DNA of 64,000 nt, from assembly GCF_009905375.1 (NCBI RefSeq), contig NC_133650.1, positions 146,648,567 through 146,712,566 on the forward strand. The letters are read 5' to 3'. How positions within the stretch are numbered: the stretch's first letter is position 1; each line of letters begins with the position of its first letter. This document shows positions 10,813 to 22,424 of this stretch, piece after piece. The translations under genes were made by a program, and so were the position numbers. The notes beneath the pieces are model-generated. The model had not been told where the DNA came from and ran no database searches. It saw only the letters and a list, made by a program, of their open reading frames with translations. This DNA comes from Apium graveolens. Taxonomy: Eukaryota; Streptophyta; Magnoliopsida; Apiales; Apiaceae.

Positions 10813-13410
10813 GATAATTAAATAAGTGGGAAAAGTTTCTCCTTGAAACTATATTCAAAATATTAAATAAGTCAGGATAATATTCTCCGATGATCTGAAA
10901 TTATTCGAATGATTTTCGAAAATCAGAAAGTAATTTAAATCTGGTTCTACGATTTTTAAATCATAAATAAACCATTTAATAAATATTAAATAGTTAAATG
11001 ATAATCGATAATTAATTAAACCTCGAAGGAGTTTACTTTTAAAAGAATAAATAATATTCCTCAACTAATTTATGTTTAATACATTAATAACTTTAATATT
11101 TAATCGAGATTGAAGTAAATATTTAATGGAGAATACTTCTCCCTAATAAGTGAATAATAAGTAGATATTTCTTGCCCAAATAGTAAAGTATAGTTGAGGG
11201 AATACGATCTTTAGAAATCATTTTAATAAAAGCTCGAGGTGTTTAATATTGGTAAGTGGACGTCGAGTTCCTTTAAAACGCTATTATGGACTTGTAATCG
11301 TCCTATAATATCACCGGAATGGTTCCCGAATTTTTATCTTGAAATCCCAACGGACTCTCGGTCTTATTATAATACGTTATGCTTATAGCGGAATTAAACA
11401 TTTCATGATATATAATTATCGTACAACATCGCTATATCGTGCAAAAATTCAATAACTACGTATCATGGAAAACATGGTACTTATGCAATGATAATAAAAT
11501 AATCCTTCACAACACAATAGTAAATGGAATTAGTTTCCTAAACTTGCCTGGGTATCTCGAGGTGGAGGATGCTCTAGGTTCCGCTCGGAAATCTATAATC
11601 ATAAACACAATTCATTTTGTTAGGTCCCGTTCTAATTTATGGGGACTCGCACTCATATGCTACTTATTATGTACCCTCTCAACTTATATTACACTTATTA
11701 TTCCTTTAAGTCCTTATTCACATCATGGTCGATTCATTTTTCTAAGTATCTTAGGTTCATTTTCATTTTCGCTGTCGGCTCCGCTTATGGATTCTACGGT
11801 TTCTAATCGCGCGGTCTCGGCTCCGATATTTTTATAAAACTGAAAAATCATTATTTTCCCTTGAAATTTTTATGGCAGTTAGGAACTCAAAATACTACTC
11901 TCTGTAAAAATTTCATGATTTATGAACATTCTTAAGTCGATCCTTTATATTTTCAAAGTTCGTAATTCGTAGCAGTTTTTGTCGCGTAAATCACTTTTAG
12001 TAAAACGACCATAACTTTTGATCCGTGAATCGGAATCAAGCGATTCAAGCGCCTAAACGATCCTTATAACATTGTATATCATAATCAAGGGTTATTTTTC
12101 AATAAATTACAGTTTACATCTTCGGGAATTTCTGCAGAAACTTAAAGTTATGTTTTGTTCGTTTTAGCGAGATTTACGTTTACGATCGGAGTTTCGTTTA
12201 CGCCTTAAATCTTTATACTACCACCAAAAATCATCATATCATAATCAACACACTAACTCCTCTCAAGAACATCAAATTATTGATTCAACAACAATCAACC
12301 TTAAATCTACTTAGCTAAACATCAAGATTTCAACAATATCACCTCTAAAACTAGGTTTATAACTACATACTAAAAGGATCTTGAAATTGAATCTTAAATA
12401 AAGTTGGGTCAATGATTTTTAACTTTATTGAAAGCTTGAGATGTGTTCTTGAGTATGGTGGAGTCTTGGGAGTGCTTGGTATGATTTTTGGAACCTAAAA
12501 CCACCATTGAAATTAAGAAACCAAAGAAGAGTTACTATCCATACTATTCACTAGCAACTTTCTTGATTTTATTTCAGCCATCAAACCATGATAAAAAGAG
12601 ATCAAAGAATTATCTTACCTTAGTTTTTTTGTTAGGAAGCTTGAGAATTAATGGGAGGATTTAACCATGGCTAGAACTTGAAGAATTTAATTTGATTTCC
12701 TTGGTGAAGAAGAAGAAGCCGAATGGAACAATGAAGAAGGGGGAGAGAGTTTTATGCTTGCTTCCTTGGTTGCTTGTAGGAAATGGGATTGGTGATATCT
12801 TATATTGATTTGATATTCTCCTAGTATAGAATCCTAGGTTTATTCTTGTTGCCAAATCCATGGACAAATCTAAGTAGCTTCCTAGTTTACAAGCTAAGCT
12901 ACTTGTTTTAGCTTCCTTAGCACACTATTTGATTAGCCTTGGTTGATCATCCTATATCTAGCTCACTATTTGATAAAGTAACCATGGTTACTTTCTTACC
13001 ATGGTTAGTTAGTGCGTTACATTTATTTAATTGTTTACGCGTTTGCTCGGTCGCTTAAACGTCTTCGTAATACTCCCTCGTAAATGGTTCGTGATGTAAT
13101 TCCTTTCGCATTTATTCCTTATGTTTTGAATTATCATACTTGGATATAAATCCGTAGGGTTTTAGTCTTGTAATTATATTGGGATTCCTGTAATCCTCGA
13201 TGAGTCGTAAATATGGTCATTTTTCAAAGTTCGTTTTCTTCGAAAACTAATAGCGTTTACATACACTCATTTGGTACGTATAACCGTAATATCAACTCCG
13301 AAACTCATTTTCTCATGTACTACATAGTGTGGGCTCAAAAGTTTTTCCCGCCTGTCAGGGTTACTATTCATTAAATGTTTTTCAAGGTCTCAAAAATTCG
13401 AGTTATTACA
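10813..13410 (-). repeat. Element X: minus-strand gypsy LTR fragment split by Tekay-1
   Basis: No coding capacity. Read on the minus strand, the segment begins TGTAATAACTCG at 13410, a start like those of other Tekay-type LTRs. It continues through AT-rich DNA into a CT-rich block near 12690-12720, as expected around an LTR transcription start. The right edge cuts into the 3' ORF of copia-1. The left edge is the Tekay-1 insertion point at 10812/10813, so the rest of X lies outside the window. The 133-codon frame at 11439-11837 has no recognisable domain and is probably chance. Assignment to an LTR is by resemblance only; no second copy is visible. Confidence 0.6.
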
Positions 13411-15044
13411 ATATCTGATTCAACTTCATCTAAATTCTGATCTTCAGGTTCTTGATCCAGAATTGGTGTGGATGGTATCTCAACATCAGCATTTGAGATT
13501 GGAGAATGAGTTGGAGATGTCTGAGCTGCTGTAGGTGGAGCTTCCAGATAAAGAACATTTGGTATATTCAGATTGTGAATATCTATTTCAGAATTTGTAG
13601 CTTGTTCATCAGCATTATCTGTAGCTTTAATTGGAGAGACAGGAGTTGTTAGCACAGTATCTTGAGCTTGAGTAGGGGATGGCAGAGCTTCAATTCCCAC
13701 AGGTTCTGATGAGATCAGAGATTCCCGATCCCCTTCCTCAACTTCAGTAGTATCCTCAGATGGAGGCTTAGCCATTTGCCTTTTGGCCCTCATTTTCTTC
13801 AATCTCCTTGATAGAGAAGGAGTCACATTATCATCAGTACTTACTGTTCTTTTCCTCTTCAAAGTATTAGAACTTTGAGCTTCAGCATTTACCTGATGGG
13901 TTGACCCTTCAGCTTCTATATCTTTCTGAAAAACAACAGTTTCAGCTTCAATAGTCACATGTTCTGATGCATGAACCTGTGCTTCCTCCTCACTATCAGT
14001 TTCATCCCTGAGAATCATCTTCCTTCTCTTTTGTGGAGGTTGAGGAATAGACTTTGCCCTTTTTGGCCTAGAGGATGAAGGTCTGATGGTATGTGCTGAT
14101 GGTTGTTGTTGTTGTTAAAATTGAGCTGATGGTTGGAAGTAAGTTCTGATAGTAGGTTGAGTTGTTTGAGGTTGACAGATGGTTTTTTGTGTAGGTGTTG
14201 ATGAAGGTTGGGATTGTTGGACATCAGGAAATTTAGTAGTGTATGTGGCTGGATCAGAGTTTACTAAAAACTGTTTGACAGATTGTGGAATTTGGAGGGG
14301 TCTCAAAACAGTTTTCTTATTATCAGCAGATAATAAGTCAGTAAAGGCTCTCTTAGCAAGCTTAAATGGTTCAATTAACTCACTTGCTAATTGGGGTGCA
14401 TCAGAGCAACCTAAACTATAAATAAGCTGACATAATCTAGCAAAGTAAACAGTATTTTTATCTTATGTCATCCTATCCCCAATAAAGCCTAAAATAGCAC
14501 TTGCATAATTAAAATGAGTTTGATTAATGAGAGCATACCCGATTTGTTGACTGAGAATTGGGATTGCATCAAAATTAGAGCATTTGTTTGCAAAAGTCCT
14601 GGTGATGCAGTCAAAAATGAAACTCCATTCCCTCCTTATGTTGGGTCTCTTCAACTGTCCCAGCTTTGCCAGAGTTTTCTCATAGCCCAGATTGGCCATT
14701 AGCTGTTGAAGAGCTGGCTCCTCAACAGTGGAAAAAATGTAGTTGCCTGGCAGATGAAGTGCTTGTCGAACTGTGGCCAAAGTCACCACATCATCCCCTG
14801 TAGTAAAGATAATACTTGGAGACCCATTGGCACCACTATCATCATACACTCCTGACCTCCAGAACTCCAGCACTTGAGTTCCTGAGAATATGTCTGGTTG
14901 GGTCAGTGCATAGCCTATTTCACTTCGAGACAAAAAGTCTTGGATGAAGTGAAGTTCTGATGGAGCTTCATTCTTAGAGAGAATAGCTGAGTAGTTTTTA
15001 GGAACAAACTTAGCTCCATTGAAAACTATGTCTTTTGGTGCCAT
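13371..15044 (-). pseudogene. Extra ORF downstream of pol in copia-1 (unknown function)
   Basis: Starts with MAPKDIVFNGAKFVP at 15044 and stays in one frame for about 545 codons of copia-1 sequence, broken by TAA at 14463 and a TAA near 14114. The first 190 residues look globular. The rest is Gln/Pro-, Ser/Thr- and Glu-rich with basic patches (KRKR, RRLKKMRAKR) that could be nuclear-localisation signals. I recognise no catalytic motif, signal peptide or membrane segment, so I would not call it an envelope. Some Sireviruses carry an ORF here. The last dozen codons, up to the stop at 13371, are encoded by the inserted X LTR, so the native C-terminus is lost. Confidence 0.7.
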
Positions 15045-15203
15045 TTCTATAAAAAATCAAGTGAGAAAAAGAGTGTTTGCAAGATGTTTGATAAAATGCC
15101 TGTATGTAAAAGAGCTTCAGAGAATATTAGTGGGTGAGAGAAAATAAGAGAGATAAGAGAATGGGAGAAGTAGGTAAAAGATTGTAAACTCTTTTAACTT
15201 TCT

Positions 15204-15211
15204 TATTTATA
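15204..15211 (-). promoter_or_regulatory. TATA box upstream of the copia-1 extra ORF
   Basis: TATAAATA on the minus strand, about 160 bp upstream of the ATG at 15044 and followed by a pyrimidine-rich stretch (CTTCTCCCATTCTC) that could be an untranslated leader. This suggests the extra ORF has its own promoter. No expression evidence is available. Confidence 0.45.
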
Positions 15212-16540
15212 CAACCCATGTGAAGTATGTCATACAGTTTACACCTGGCAATATGTGAACAGTCAATAGTTAAAGCAGGAGTTAGTGGGAACGGGAAATA
15301 AGTAATAATTACTGTGTACATGCAGTTTTTCAAGACAAACACGTTTACCACTAACCCAAATAATTATGACTGTTTTTATCTCACTTAAATATATTCTGAT
15401 TAAATATGACCATTTCAGTATTTACCACAAATAAGTCAAGTAACAAATAATGCCACGTAAGCATCAGAGTTTCCATCAGAATTTAATATCAGAACTTGAC
15501 TATTATCAGATTTTAAAAGTCATCATAACATGGCTTATGTACTCAAAAAGTGAATGTTTGTATCTGTGATTCTTCATACAAATACTGACTTGTGTCTTCA
15601 GAGTTTAATCATCAAAACTTCCATCAGAACTTGTCCTCCGAATTTATGCATATGACACTTAACTGTTTATCTGAAACAACTTGATCATCACAGTAATTTT
15701 CATCATTCATATGGAGTGAGAGTGTGTGATTTTGCAAAATATCAGATAAAGATTAAAGTCTGATATACTTCAGTACATCTTAGAAATAAGGCATAACTAA
15801 GAAAAGTGCTTAAAATCTGTCATTAATAATGAAGTCTACTATAGGATAAATTGGTGCATGAGTCCACCTCAACTGTTTGTGCTCATTTTATGCATCTTTT
15901 AGAATTCTTTTTCACAGTGGTTTCTCAGTTTAAATGAGTCACAACTGCTATCAGAATTTATGCTATTATCAGAGTATTTCTCTAGTAATCAGAGAATATG
16001 AAAAGTCACCAAGAAAAATTTATTTGCTTTTCTAATGCATATAACTTAATACCAGCAATGCACTTGGGTCTTCCCTTCCACATATTTACTCTAGATCTCA
16101 AAGGAGTACCTGACTTTAATTTTCTTTTTTTTTTCTTCAGATAAGTGAGGCTTATCAGCATTGAGTTCATCCTTAAGATTTACTGACATCAGAATTTGAC
16201 AGATAAGAAGCAAGAATCTAGTTTGTGACTTAGTAATAAGATACACAAAGTAATTTTGACTAAGGTCAATATCATAATTTTCTTGCGTTAATGAATTTCC
16301 ACATAAACAACTAATTCAAACATGGGATTTCTAGTATGTTAAAGACTACTAGGTCAGCATCTAGCACATTAATCCTCATTGGATTGAATAGTCACAGAAC
16401 ATTCAAAACACTATCAGAGTTTATAGAATCATATCAGATAATAATTAGTATTTAATATATTAACAGTTTAAGCACATATTACATGAAGATACGATAATCT
16501 GTAAATACTGATCATAAAGTCTGATGCATGAGAACAAAAA
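15212..16540 (-). repeat. Copia-1 spacer with dispersed AAGTTCTGAT-like motifs
   Basis: About 1.3 kb without a gene between RNase H and the extra ORF. It is studded with variants of a ten-base motif (plus strand ATCAGAACTT, ATCAGAATTT, ATCAGAGTTT), for example around 15469-15520, 15599-15635, 15950-15985 and 16187. The same word recurs in the coding part and, in the opposite orientation, in the LTR at about 22285-22350. Confidence 0.6.
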
Positions 16541-17098
16541 CTAAGCAGATTTAGAGAAACAACCTGAAACCATTCCAAGTTCATTTACCAGTCTTGTAAA
16601 AGTAGCTTCATATAGTGGTTTTGTGAAGATATCTGCTAGTTGTTGATCTGTTGGAACAAAATACAATTTCACTGTACCTTCCATCACATGTTTCCTTATG
16701 AAATGGTACCTAATATTGATGTGCTTTGTCATTGAGTGTTGAACTGGATTACCTGTCATAGCAATAGCACTTTGATTATCACAGTAAATAGGTATTTTAG
16801 AAAATTCTAACCCATAGTCCAGTAACTGATTCTTCATCCAAAGAATATGTGCACAACAGCTTCCTGCAGCAATATATTCTGCCTCTACAGTTGATGTGGA
16901 AATTGATTTCTATTACTTGCTAAACCAAGAAACCAATCTGCCTCCAAAAAATTGGCAGCTTTCACTTGTGCTTTTCCTGTCTATTTTGCATCCTGTAATA
17001 TCTGCATCTGAGTAACCTATCAGCTTAAAGTCTGATTCTCTAGGATACCACAAACCTAGATCAGATGTACCCTTGAGGTACTTGAAAATTCTTTTCAC
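16541..17098 (-). pseudogene. Copia-1 RNase H, broken
   Basis: Two pieces of one domain. 17098-16913 carries LKGTSDLGLWYP, GYSDADITGC and RKSTSESCQFFGGRLVSW. A damaged stretch with stops follows near 16905-16915. Then 16837-16541 carries KIPIYCDNQSAIAM, KHINIRYHFIRKHV and LADIFTKPL, ending at 16541. This is the usual C-terminus of a copia polyprotein. It digests the RNA of the RNA-DNA hybrid during reverse transcription. Confidence 0.88.
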
Positions 17099-17128
17099 AG
17101 CTATTAAATGAGGTTCTCTTGGATCAGC

Positions 17129-18034
17129 CTAAAATCTTGCACAAAGACAGGTAGCATGCATGACATCAGGTCTACTAGCAGTTAAATAGACTAAAGAGCC
17201 AATCATACCTTTGTAGTTAGTAATATCTACTGATGAACCAGTATCTTTATCTAACTTGGTTGCAGTGACCATGGGAGTGGATGCAATTGAACATTCTTGC
17301 ATTCCAAATTTCTTCAGTAAATTTCTGGTGTACTTGGATTGATTGATAAAAGTACCTTCTTCATTTTGCTTGACTTGAAGTCCCAGAAAATAGCTAAGTT
17401 CTCCCATCATACTTATTTGATATCTTGACTGCATTATCTTTGCAAACCTTTCACAGAGTTTGGCATTTGTAAAACCAAAAATGATATCAACATATATATG
17501 TACCAAAAGTAAGTCATTTCCATGGTTGAGGTAGAACAGAGTGTTATCAATTGTACCTCTGTGAAATCCAGTTTCCAGAAGAAATTGAGCTAAAGTCTCA
17601 TACCATGCTCTTGGAGCTTGCTTAAGGCCATAAAGTGTTTTATCAAGCCTGTAGACATGATTTGGAAATTTTGAATCTACAAAGTCTGGAGGTTGTTCAG
17701 CATATACCTCTTCTTCCAATTCTCCATTGAGAAAAACACTTTTCACATCCATTTGAAAGACTTTAAACTTTTTGTGAGCAGCATAAGCCAAAAGGATTCT
17801 TATGGCTTCCAATCTAGCAACTGGTGCAAATGTTTCATCATAATCAATACCCTCCTGTTGAGAGTAGCCTTTAGCAACCAGCCTTGCTTTATTCCTTATA
17901 ATTATGCCATCACTGTCAGTTTTGTTTCTGAACACCCATTTTGTGCCAATAATTGATCTGTTCTTTGGTCTTGGCACTAGGGTCCAGACTTTATTTCTTT
18001 CAAATTCATTTAACTTTTCCTGCATTGTTTGCAC
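17129..18034 (-). pseudogene. Copia-1 reverse transcriptase with a damaged YVDD motif
   Basis: About 300 residues of copia-type [75 protein letters not shown] and [13 protein letters not shown] are readable. The catalytic box should read YVDD but is YVDIIFG (about 17483-17491): exactly one Asp codon is missing, so the frame is kept but a metal-binding residue is lost. This alone should abolish activity. The frame ends at 17129 just before the RNase H linker. Confidence 0.9.
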
Positions 18035-18078
18035 CCAATCAACATCTTGAAGAGCTTCTTGATGTCTCCATCAGCATT

Positions 18079-19190
18079 TTATGATGCTCCCCCTGTAGTT
18101 ATGCTCTCTGAAACTTCAGAGTTGAAGTTGGATCCTTCAGGATTTGAAGTATCAGAATTTCCAGAATTATCAGAATTTGGCTCATCAGAACTTGATGAAT
18201 CAGAACTTGAAGAGCTAGTGACAGGTTTCGATGTTTCTTGAGAGTCTTGAGTTGTGGTAGGATCTTCAATTTGCTCCCCCTGGACAGGTACATTTTCCCT
18301 TGGAGTAGTTACCACAGTTTCAATGACATCAAAATTTAACCCGTCAGAACTTACGGGATTAGGATTTAAGCCATCAGAATTTGCGGAATCAGAACTTAAA
18401 TCTTCATTTTCAAATCTCAGCTGATCATGATCATTGAAACCTTCAAGTCCAGTAATCTTCTTATCATCAAAAGATACATTGATAGATTCCATGACAACCC
18501 TTGTTCTTAAATTGTAGACTCTGAAGGCTTTTGTGGAAAGTGGATATCCAACAAAAATTCCTTCATCAACTTTTAGATCAAATTTTGACAGATGTTTAGG
18601 ATGAGTCTTAAGAACAAAACACTTACAACCAAATACAAGAATGTATTTCAGATTTGGCTTCTTTTTCTTCACCATCTCATATGATGTTTTTCCATGCTTG
18701 TTTATGAGTGTAGCATTCTGTGTAAAACAAGCAGTCTGCACAGCTTCTACCCAAAAGTAGGTTGGTAGCTTTGCTTTATCAAGCATAGTTCGTGTAGCTT
18801 CAATGAGAGTCCCTGTTCTTTCTTTCTACAACTCCATTTTACCGTGGAGTTCCAGGTGCAGAAAATTCCTGTTTGATTCCATGCTCTTTGCAGAACTCTT
18901 CCATGATTGAGTTCTTGAACTCAGTGCCATATTACTTCTTATAATTTTAACAGAATCTTTGACCAACTTATCCAGCTGTCTGACATGATCAGTAAGAGTA
19001 GATGCAGTTTCATTCTTCTTGTGCAAGAAATACATCCAAGTGTACCTTGTGAACTCATCCACTATAATCATATCATATTTCTTCTTTACAATGGACATGA
19101 CATTGACTGGACCAAATAGATCAACATGCAGTAGGTGATAAGGCTCAAGAATTGAGGATTCAGTTTTGCTCTTGAATGAAGATTTTCTTT
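18079..19190 (-). pseudogene. Copia-1 integrase, frameshifted
   Basis: The catalytic core begins with LLHVDLFGPVNVMS (near 19120) and continues through VDEFTRYTWMYFLHKKNE. After KIIRSN the frame is lost, so the second Asp block is reached out of frame and the following residues are nonsense. Coding resumes at 18786 with MLDKAKLPTYFWVEAVQTA, the usual copia integrase continuation. It ends in a Ser/Asp/Asn-rich linker to RT that is itself made of the dispersed TTCTGAT-like repeat. A GAG pre-integrase segment (NWHKRLSHLNF) is visible near 19310. Confidence 0.85.
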
Positions 19191-19199
19191 ATTTTGCCT

Positions 19200-20683
19200 T
19201 TTGACATGAATCACAAAGGTCATCAGGAGCTAATACTGATTTTGGCAGTCCTCTCACAAGATCTTTCCTTACTAGCTCATTTATGTTGTTAAAATTTAAA
19301 TGAGATAGTCTTTTGTGCCAATTCCAGCTTTCTTCAATTGATGTTCTACTCAACAGACAGATTGCAGAACCATCAGAACTTGTGGAAAGTCTGGCTTTAT
19401 AAATGTCCTGAACATCTACTGTCCAAAACTAGGATATTTTTCCTGTTGCCCTGCAATCACAAAGACCACTAATGGTTAGTTTTAAGGACCCAGACTTGAT
19501 TGGATCCTTTGGCCTTTGTAAGTTTGTTAGCATTTGCAGCGGATTTAATTTCAGAGTTTATGCTAACATTCTGTTTATCAGAGTTTATATCAGACTTTGC
19601 ATCAGACTTTACACTAGAAGGAATTAAAGTAACTTTCTTCAAAGAAGGTTTTTTTGATAATAATCATAGTACAGACTATGATATTCCTTACAAGTATAAA
19701 TGGAATGCCATAAACTACCACAATAAAAACAAGGATTTTGTGGTTTAAACCTAACAGAATGACTCTTAACTCCTGATTTAGGAGGTAAAGAGTTTATATC
19801 TTTATTTTTCCTTCAAAAAGAAGCAAGATGGTTAGAGTTTCCATAATTATAGCATTTCTTTCTAGGAGCATTAGGGACAGGCATATAATTATCTTTTATT
19901 CACACCTTCCTTTCCATTCCTATTTTTCCTAGCTTCCTTTACCACATTTCTAATCTCTTTCAGCTTATGCTTAAGCTGCTTCTTAGTTATTAAGCCTATG
20001 TTTACTTCAGCTGGTTTATCCTGTTTTGATTTGTCAGAAGTTGATTTTTCTTTGACTTCTGTCCTAGATTCTTTCATCTTTTCAGAATCAGAATTTACAG
20101 TTTTTGCTACAAACTTAACAGGATTTACCTTTGTCTTAGCAGTCTGTTTAACAACAATTGTCTCAATTTGTTCAGTTCCTTTTTCACTTTTATCATCTCC
20201 ATAACCTAAGCCCTCTTTCCAGTTTCCACTACTTAATAAATTCCGAGTTGTTCTGCCAGAGTTAGTCCAAGTTCTGATAATCTCTCTTTCCTTTTCTAAG
20301 TCAGCTTTTAGAGATTCATTCAATTTTAACACTTCATCTCTAACATATAAAGCATCATCTTTTTCTTTCTTAGTTTGATGAAGAAAAACTAACTCCTTTC
20401 CTAAATAATCATTTCTCTTTTTATAAGCAAGATTTTCAGATATTAATCTTTCACATGTTAAAGTATGATCTCTATAACTAATGAACATGGTTTTAAGATA
20501 TAATCTCAACTCAGTAATATTATCAGTATGAAAGGCATAAGTTGTTTGAGGTACCTTCAATTCAGCAGTTTCAGGACTGCTGTCAGCATTTTCCATCAGG
20601 GCATAGTTCACCTCATGTTCAAAATCTGAAGTGTCTGTCCAACTTTTCTTCTTTGTGAAAAGTGCCTTGCCTTTGTCACTTTT
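19200..20683 (-). pseudogene. Copia-1 gag extension, zinc-finger and protease remnant
   Basis: From 20611 the frame encodes about 240 residues rich in Lys, Glu and Leu with heptad-like spacing, probably coiled coil (KKEKDDALYVRDEVLKLNES). After the stop at 19889 further pieces are readable. One is a degenerate zinc knuckle near 19850. Another is a good CX2CX4HX4C (CFYCGSLWHSIYTC, about 19690-19740). A protease start (LVLDSRCSGHL, near 19430) is followed directly by pre-integrase, so most of the protease is deleted. A long coiled-coil gag extension with extra knuckles is typical of Sireviruses. Confidence 0.75.
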
Positions 20684-21807
20684 TCATTTCTTGCAGTCAG
20701 AAGATATGTGGTCTCTTTCACCACAGTTGTAGCATTTGACATTTGAGTTGTCTCCTCTGTCAGACTTTCCTCCTTTGCCTTCAGACTTTCTGAAACCTTT
20801 CTTATCAGAACTTCCACTTTTCCTGGAAAACTTCTTACCTTTTCTGAATTTTCTGTAGGCTATCTTTGTGATACCCTTTACCATAAGGGCATACAATTTC
20901 ATCATCTCTTCATCAGCATCTATTTCAGGTAAACTTTCAGTTTCTGAATCATCATCATCAGAATATGATGACTCTGAATCAGACTTTATGATGAGAGCCT
21001 TTCCTTTGCCCCTCTTTGAGGCAACAACTTTAGGAGATTCCTCCTCAACTTTAAGAGCAACTGTCCTTGACTTCCTTCCATGCCTCTTGCTCCTTTGATC
21101 CATTTCAAGTTCATAAGTCTTTAGCATACCATAAATTTCATCAAGAGTAGTTTCAGTAAGGTCATAGTTGTCTCTTATGGTAGTAGACTTCAAATCCCAA
21201 TCTTCAGGAAGAGCTAAAAGGAATTTTAGATTTGAATCTTCAAGATCATATTCCTTGTCCACTAGTGACAGATCATTCAAGAGTTTGACATACCTGTCAT
21301 ATAAGTCAGTTAATCACTCATCAGCTTTTGAGTCAAAGTGCTCATACTCTTGAGTGAGTATTGTCCTCCTATTCTTTTTGATTGCATCAGTTCCCTGGCA
21401 TCTTGTCTCAAAAGCATCCCATATCTCCTTTGCAGTTTTGCAATTAATTACCCTGTTTGACATGACATTATCAATGGCACTATACATCAAATGCCTTACC
21501 CTTGCATCCTTGGCAATAGATGAGATGTCTTCAGCTGTGTACTCACATGTCTCCTTTGGTATGGTCTTTGCTGGTTGATCAGTAACTACAACAGAGAGCT
21601 TGTTAGGCTTATGTGGTCCTCATTAATTCTTTCAAGATATTCTGGATCTGTAGCTTCCAGAAACATAGCCATCTTCACTTTCCATATGGGATACTCAGAA
21701 GGTCTCAGTATGGGAACCCTAATAGTCTCATATCGACTGTGGGTTTGAGTCTTTTGAGTTTCTTCAGATTTGGTGGGCTTGGTTGGAGTTTGTGCTTCTT
21801 CAGACAT
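20684..21807 (-). pseudogene. Copia-1 gag, broken
   Basis: The start at 21807 (MSEEAQTPTKPTKSEE) lies about 40 bp downstream of the PBS, as expected. The conserved blocks YETIRVPILRPSEYPIWK, NDLSLVDKEYDLEDSNLK and YGMLKTYELEMDQRSKRH are clear. A CCHC knuckle (CYNCGERDHISSDC) closes the domain near 20690. Breaks: a stop at 21586, a frame change between 21586 and about 21320, a TGA near 21312, and TGA at 20684 right after the knuckle. Gag frames end in Ser/Asp-rich low-complexity sequence around 20930-20990. Confidence 0.88.
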
Positions 21808-21846
21808 GATTGTTTGGATCTTTACTGTATGTGTGTTAACAGATAT

Positions 21847-21858
21847 GCTCTGATACCA
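21847..21858 (-). other. Primer-binding site of copia-1
   Basis: TGGTATCAGAGC on the minus strand, two bases inside the LTR edge at 21861. It confirms orientation and the internal edge of the LTR. Confidence 0.92.
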
Positions 21859-21860
21859 CT

Positions 21861-22424
21861 TGTTAGGTCACACAACACTGTAGAAGGGGGTTGAATACAG
21901 TGTTTATACAATTAAATCGATTTAACACAAGTATGTAACAAAGATCAAGTATATTGAATAAACTCCGTTACAATATGAACTATTGTTCTCTTTCAGTGAT
22001 GAACAAATATCACTAAGAGCTACTAGGTTACAATGTATAATCTTCTCAATAATGATAACACGTCTAGTGTAAATCCTAAGTATGTGTTTATATAGTACAC
22101 AGTTATAAGATAACTTCTAACTGATATGGAATACAATTCTGTCTCCTAAAATATATCAATCAGATATCTTCTACAAGTCTTCCAATCTTCTAACTCTTTC
22201 CATGCATATCTTCTTTTGTTTTAGTCTCGATCTTCTACTGTAAATCATCTTCCTTCCTTATCCGTAAGTCTTCCCGCACTTAAATTCTGATATGACCTTA
22301 AGTTCTGATATTAAGTTCTGACTTCCAGTAAGTCCTGATTTCAGTAAGTCCTGATATGTCCTGTTTGTTAATATCTGAAAACTAAACATGAATATTAGAC
22401 ATGACATCTTAAATATATCTAACA
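21861..22424 (-). repeat. 5' LTR of copia-1 (564 bp)
   Basis: Ends are perfect inverted hexamers (TGTTAG...CTAACA). It carries CAACCCCCTTCTAC near its inner end, a common copia signature. Near 22277-22370 the plus strand contains a run of AAGTTCTGAT/AAGTCCTGAT words. Its partner LTR is outside the window. The five bases after it (AGCAT, 22425-22429) are the expected right target duplication, but the left copy is not visible. Confidence 0.9.

Larger units (their letters stand above)
13411..22424 (-). mobile_element. Copia-1: minus-strand Ty1/copia element (Sirevirus-like), 3' end cut by X
   Basis: Order on the minus strand: 5' LTR (22424-21861), PBS, gag, long coiled-coil/zinc-finger region, protease remnant, integrase, RT, RNase H, about 1.3 kb of spacer, then an extra ORF behind a TATA box. 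The integrase-before-RT order is diagnostic of Ty1/copia. The long gag extension and an ORF downstream of pol fit the Sirevirus lineage. It is inserted in the 5' LTR of Y: right after the LTR at 22424, Y sequence resumes. The partner LTR and left target duplication lie outside the window because X and Tekay-1 are nested in it. Confidence 0.88.

Noticed and set aside
11439..11837. 133-codon frame in element X
   Set aside because: No domain or similarity; its composition resembles random AT-rich DNA, it runs antisense to an LTR-like segment, and no supporting signals are nearby.
13340..13360. GCCTGTCA at 13357 as the end of element X
   Set aside because: The later boundary TTATTACA at 13410 gives a more typical gypsy LTR start on the minus strand (TGTAATAACTCG), and copia-1 coding sequence begins only beyond it.
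13371..15044. Envelope gene in copia-1
   Set aside because: No signal peptide, transmembrane span or furin-like site; the C-terminal half is disordered with nuclear-signal-like patches.
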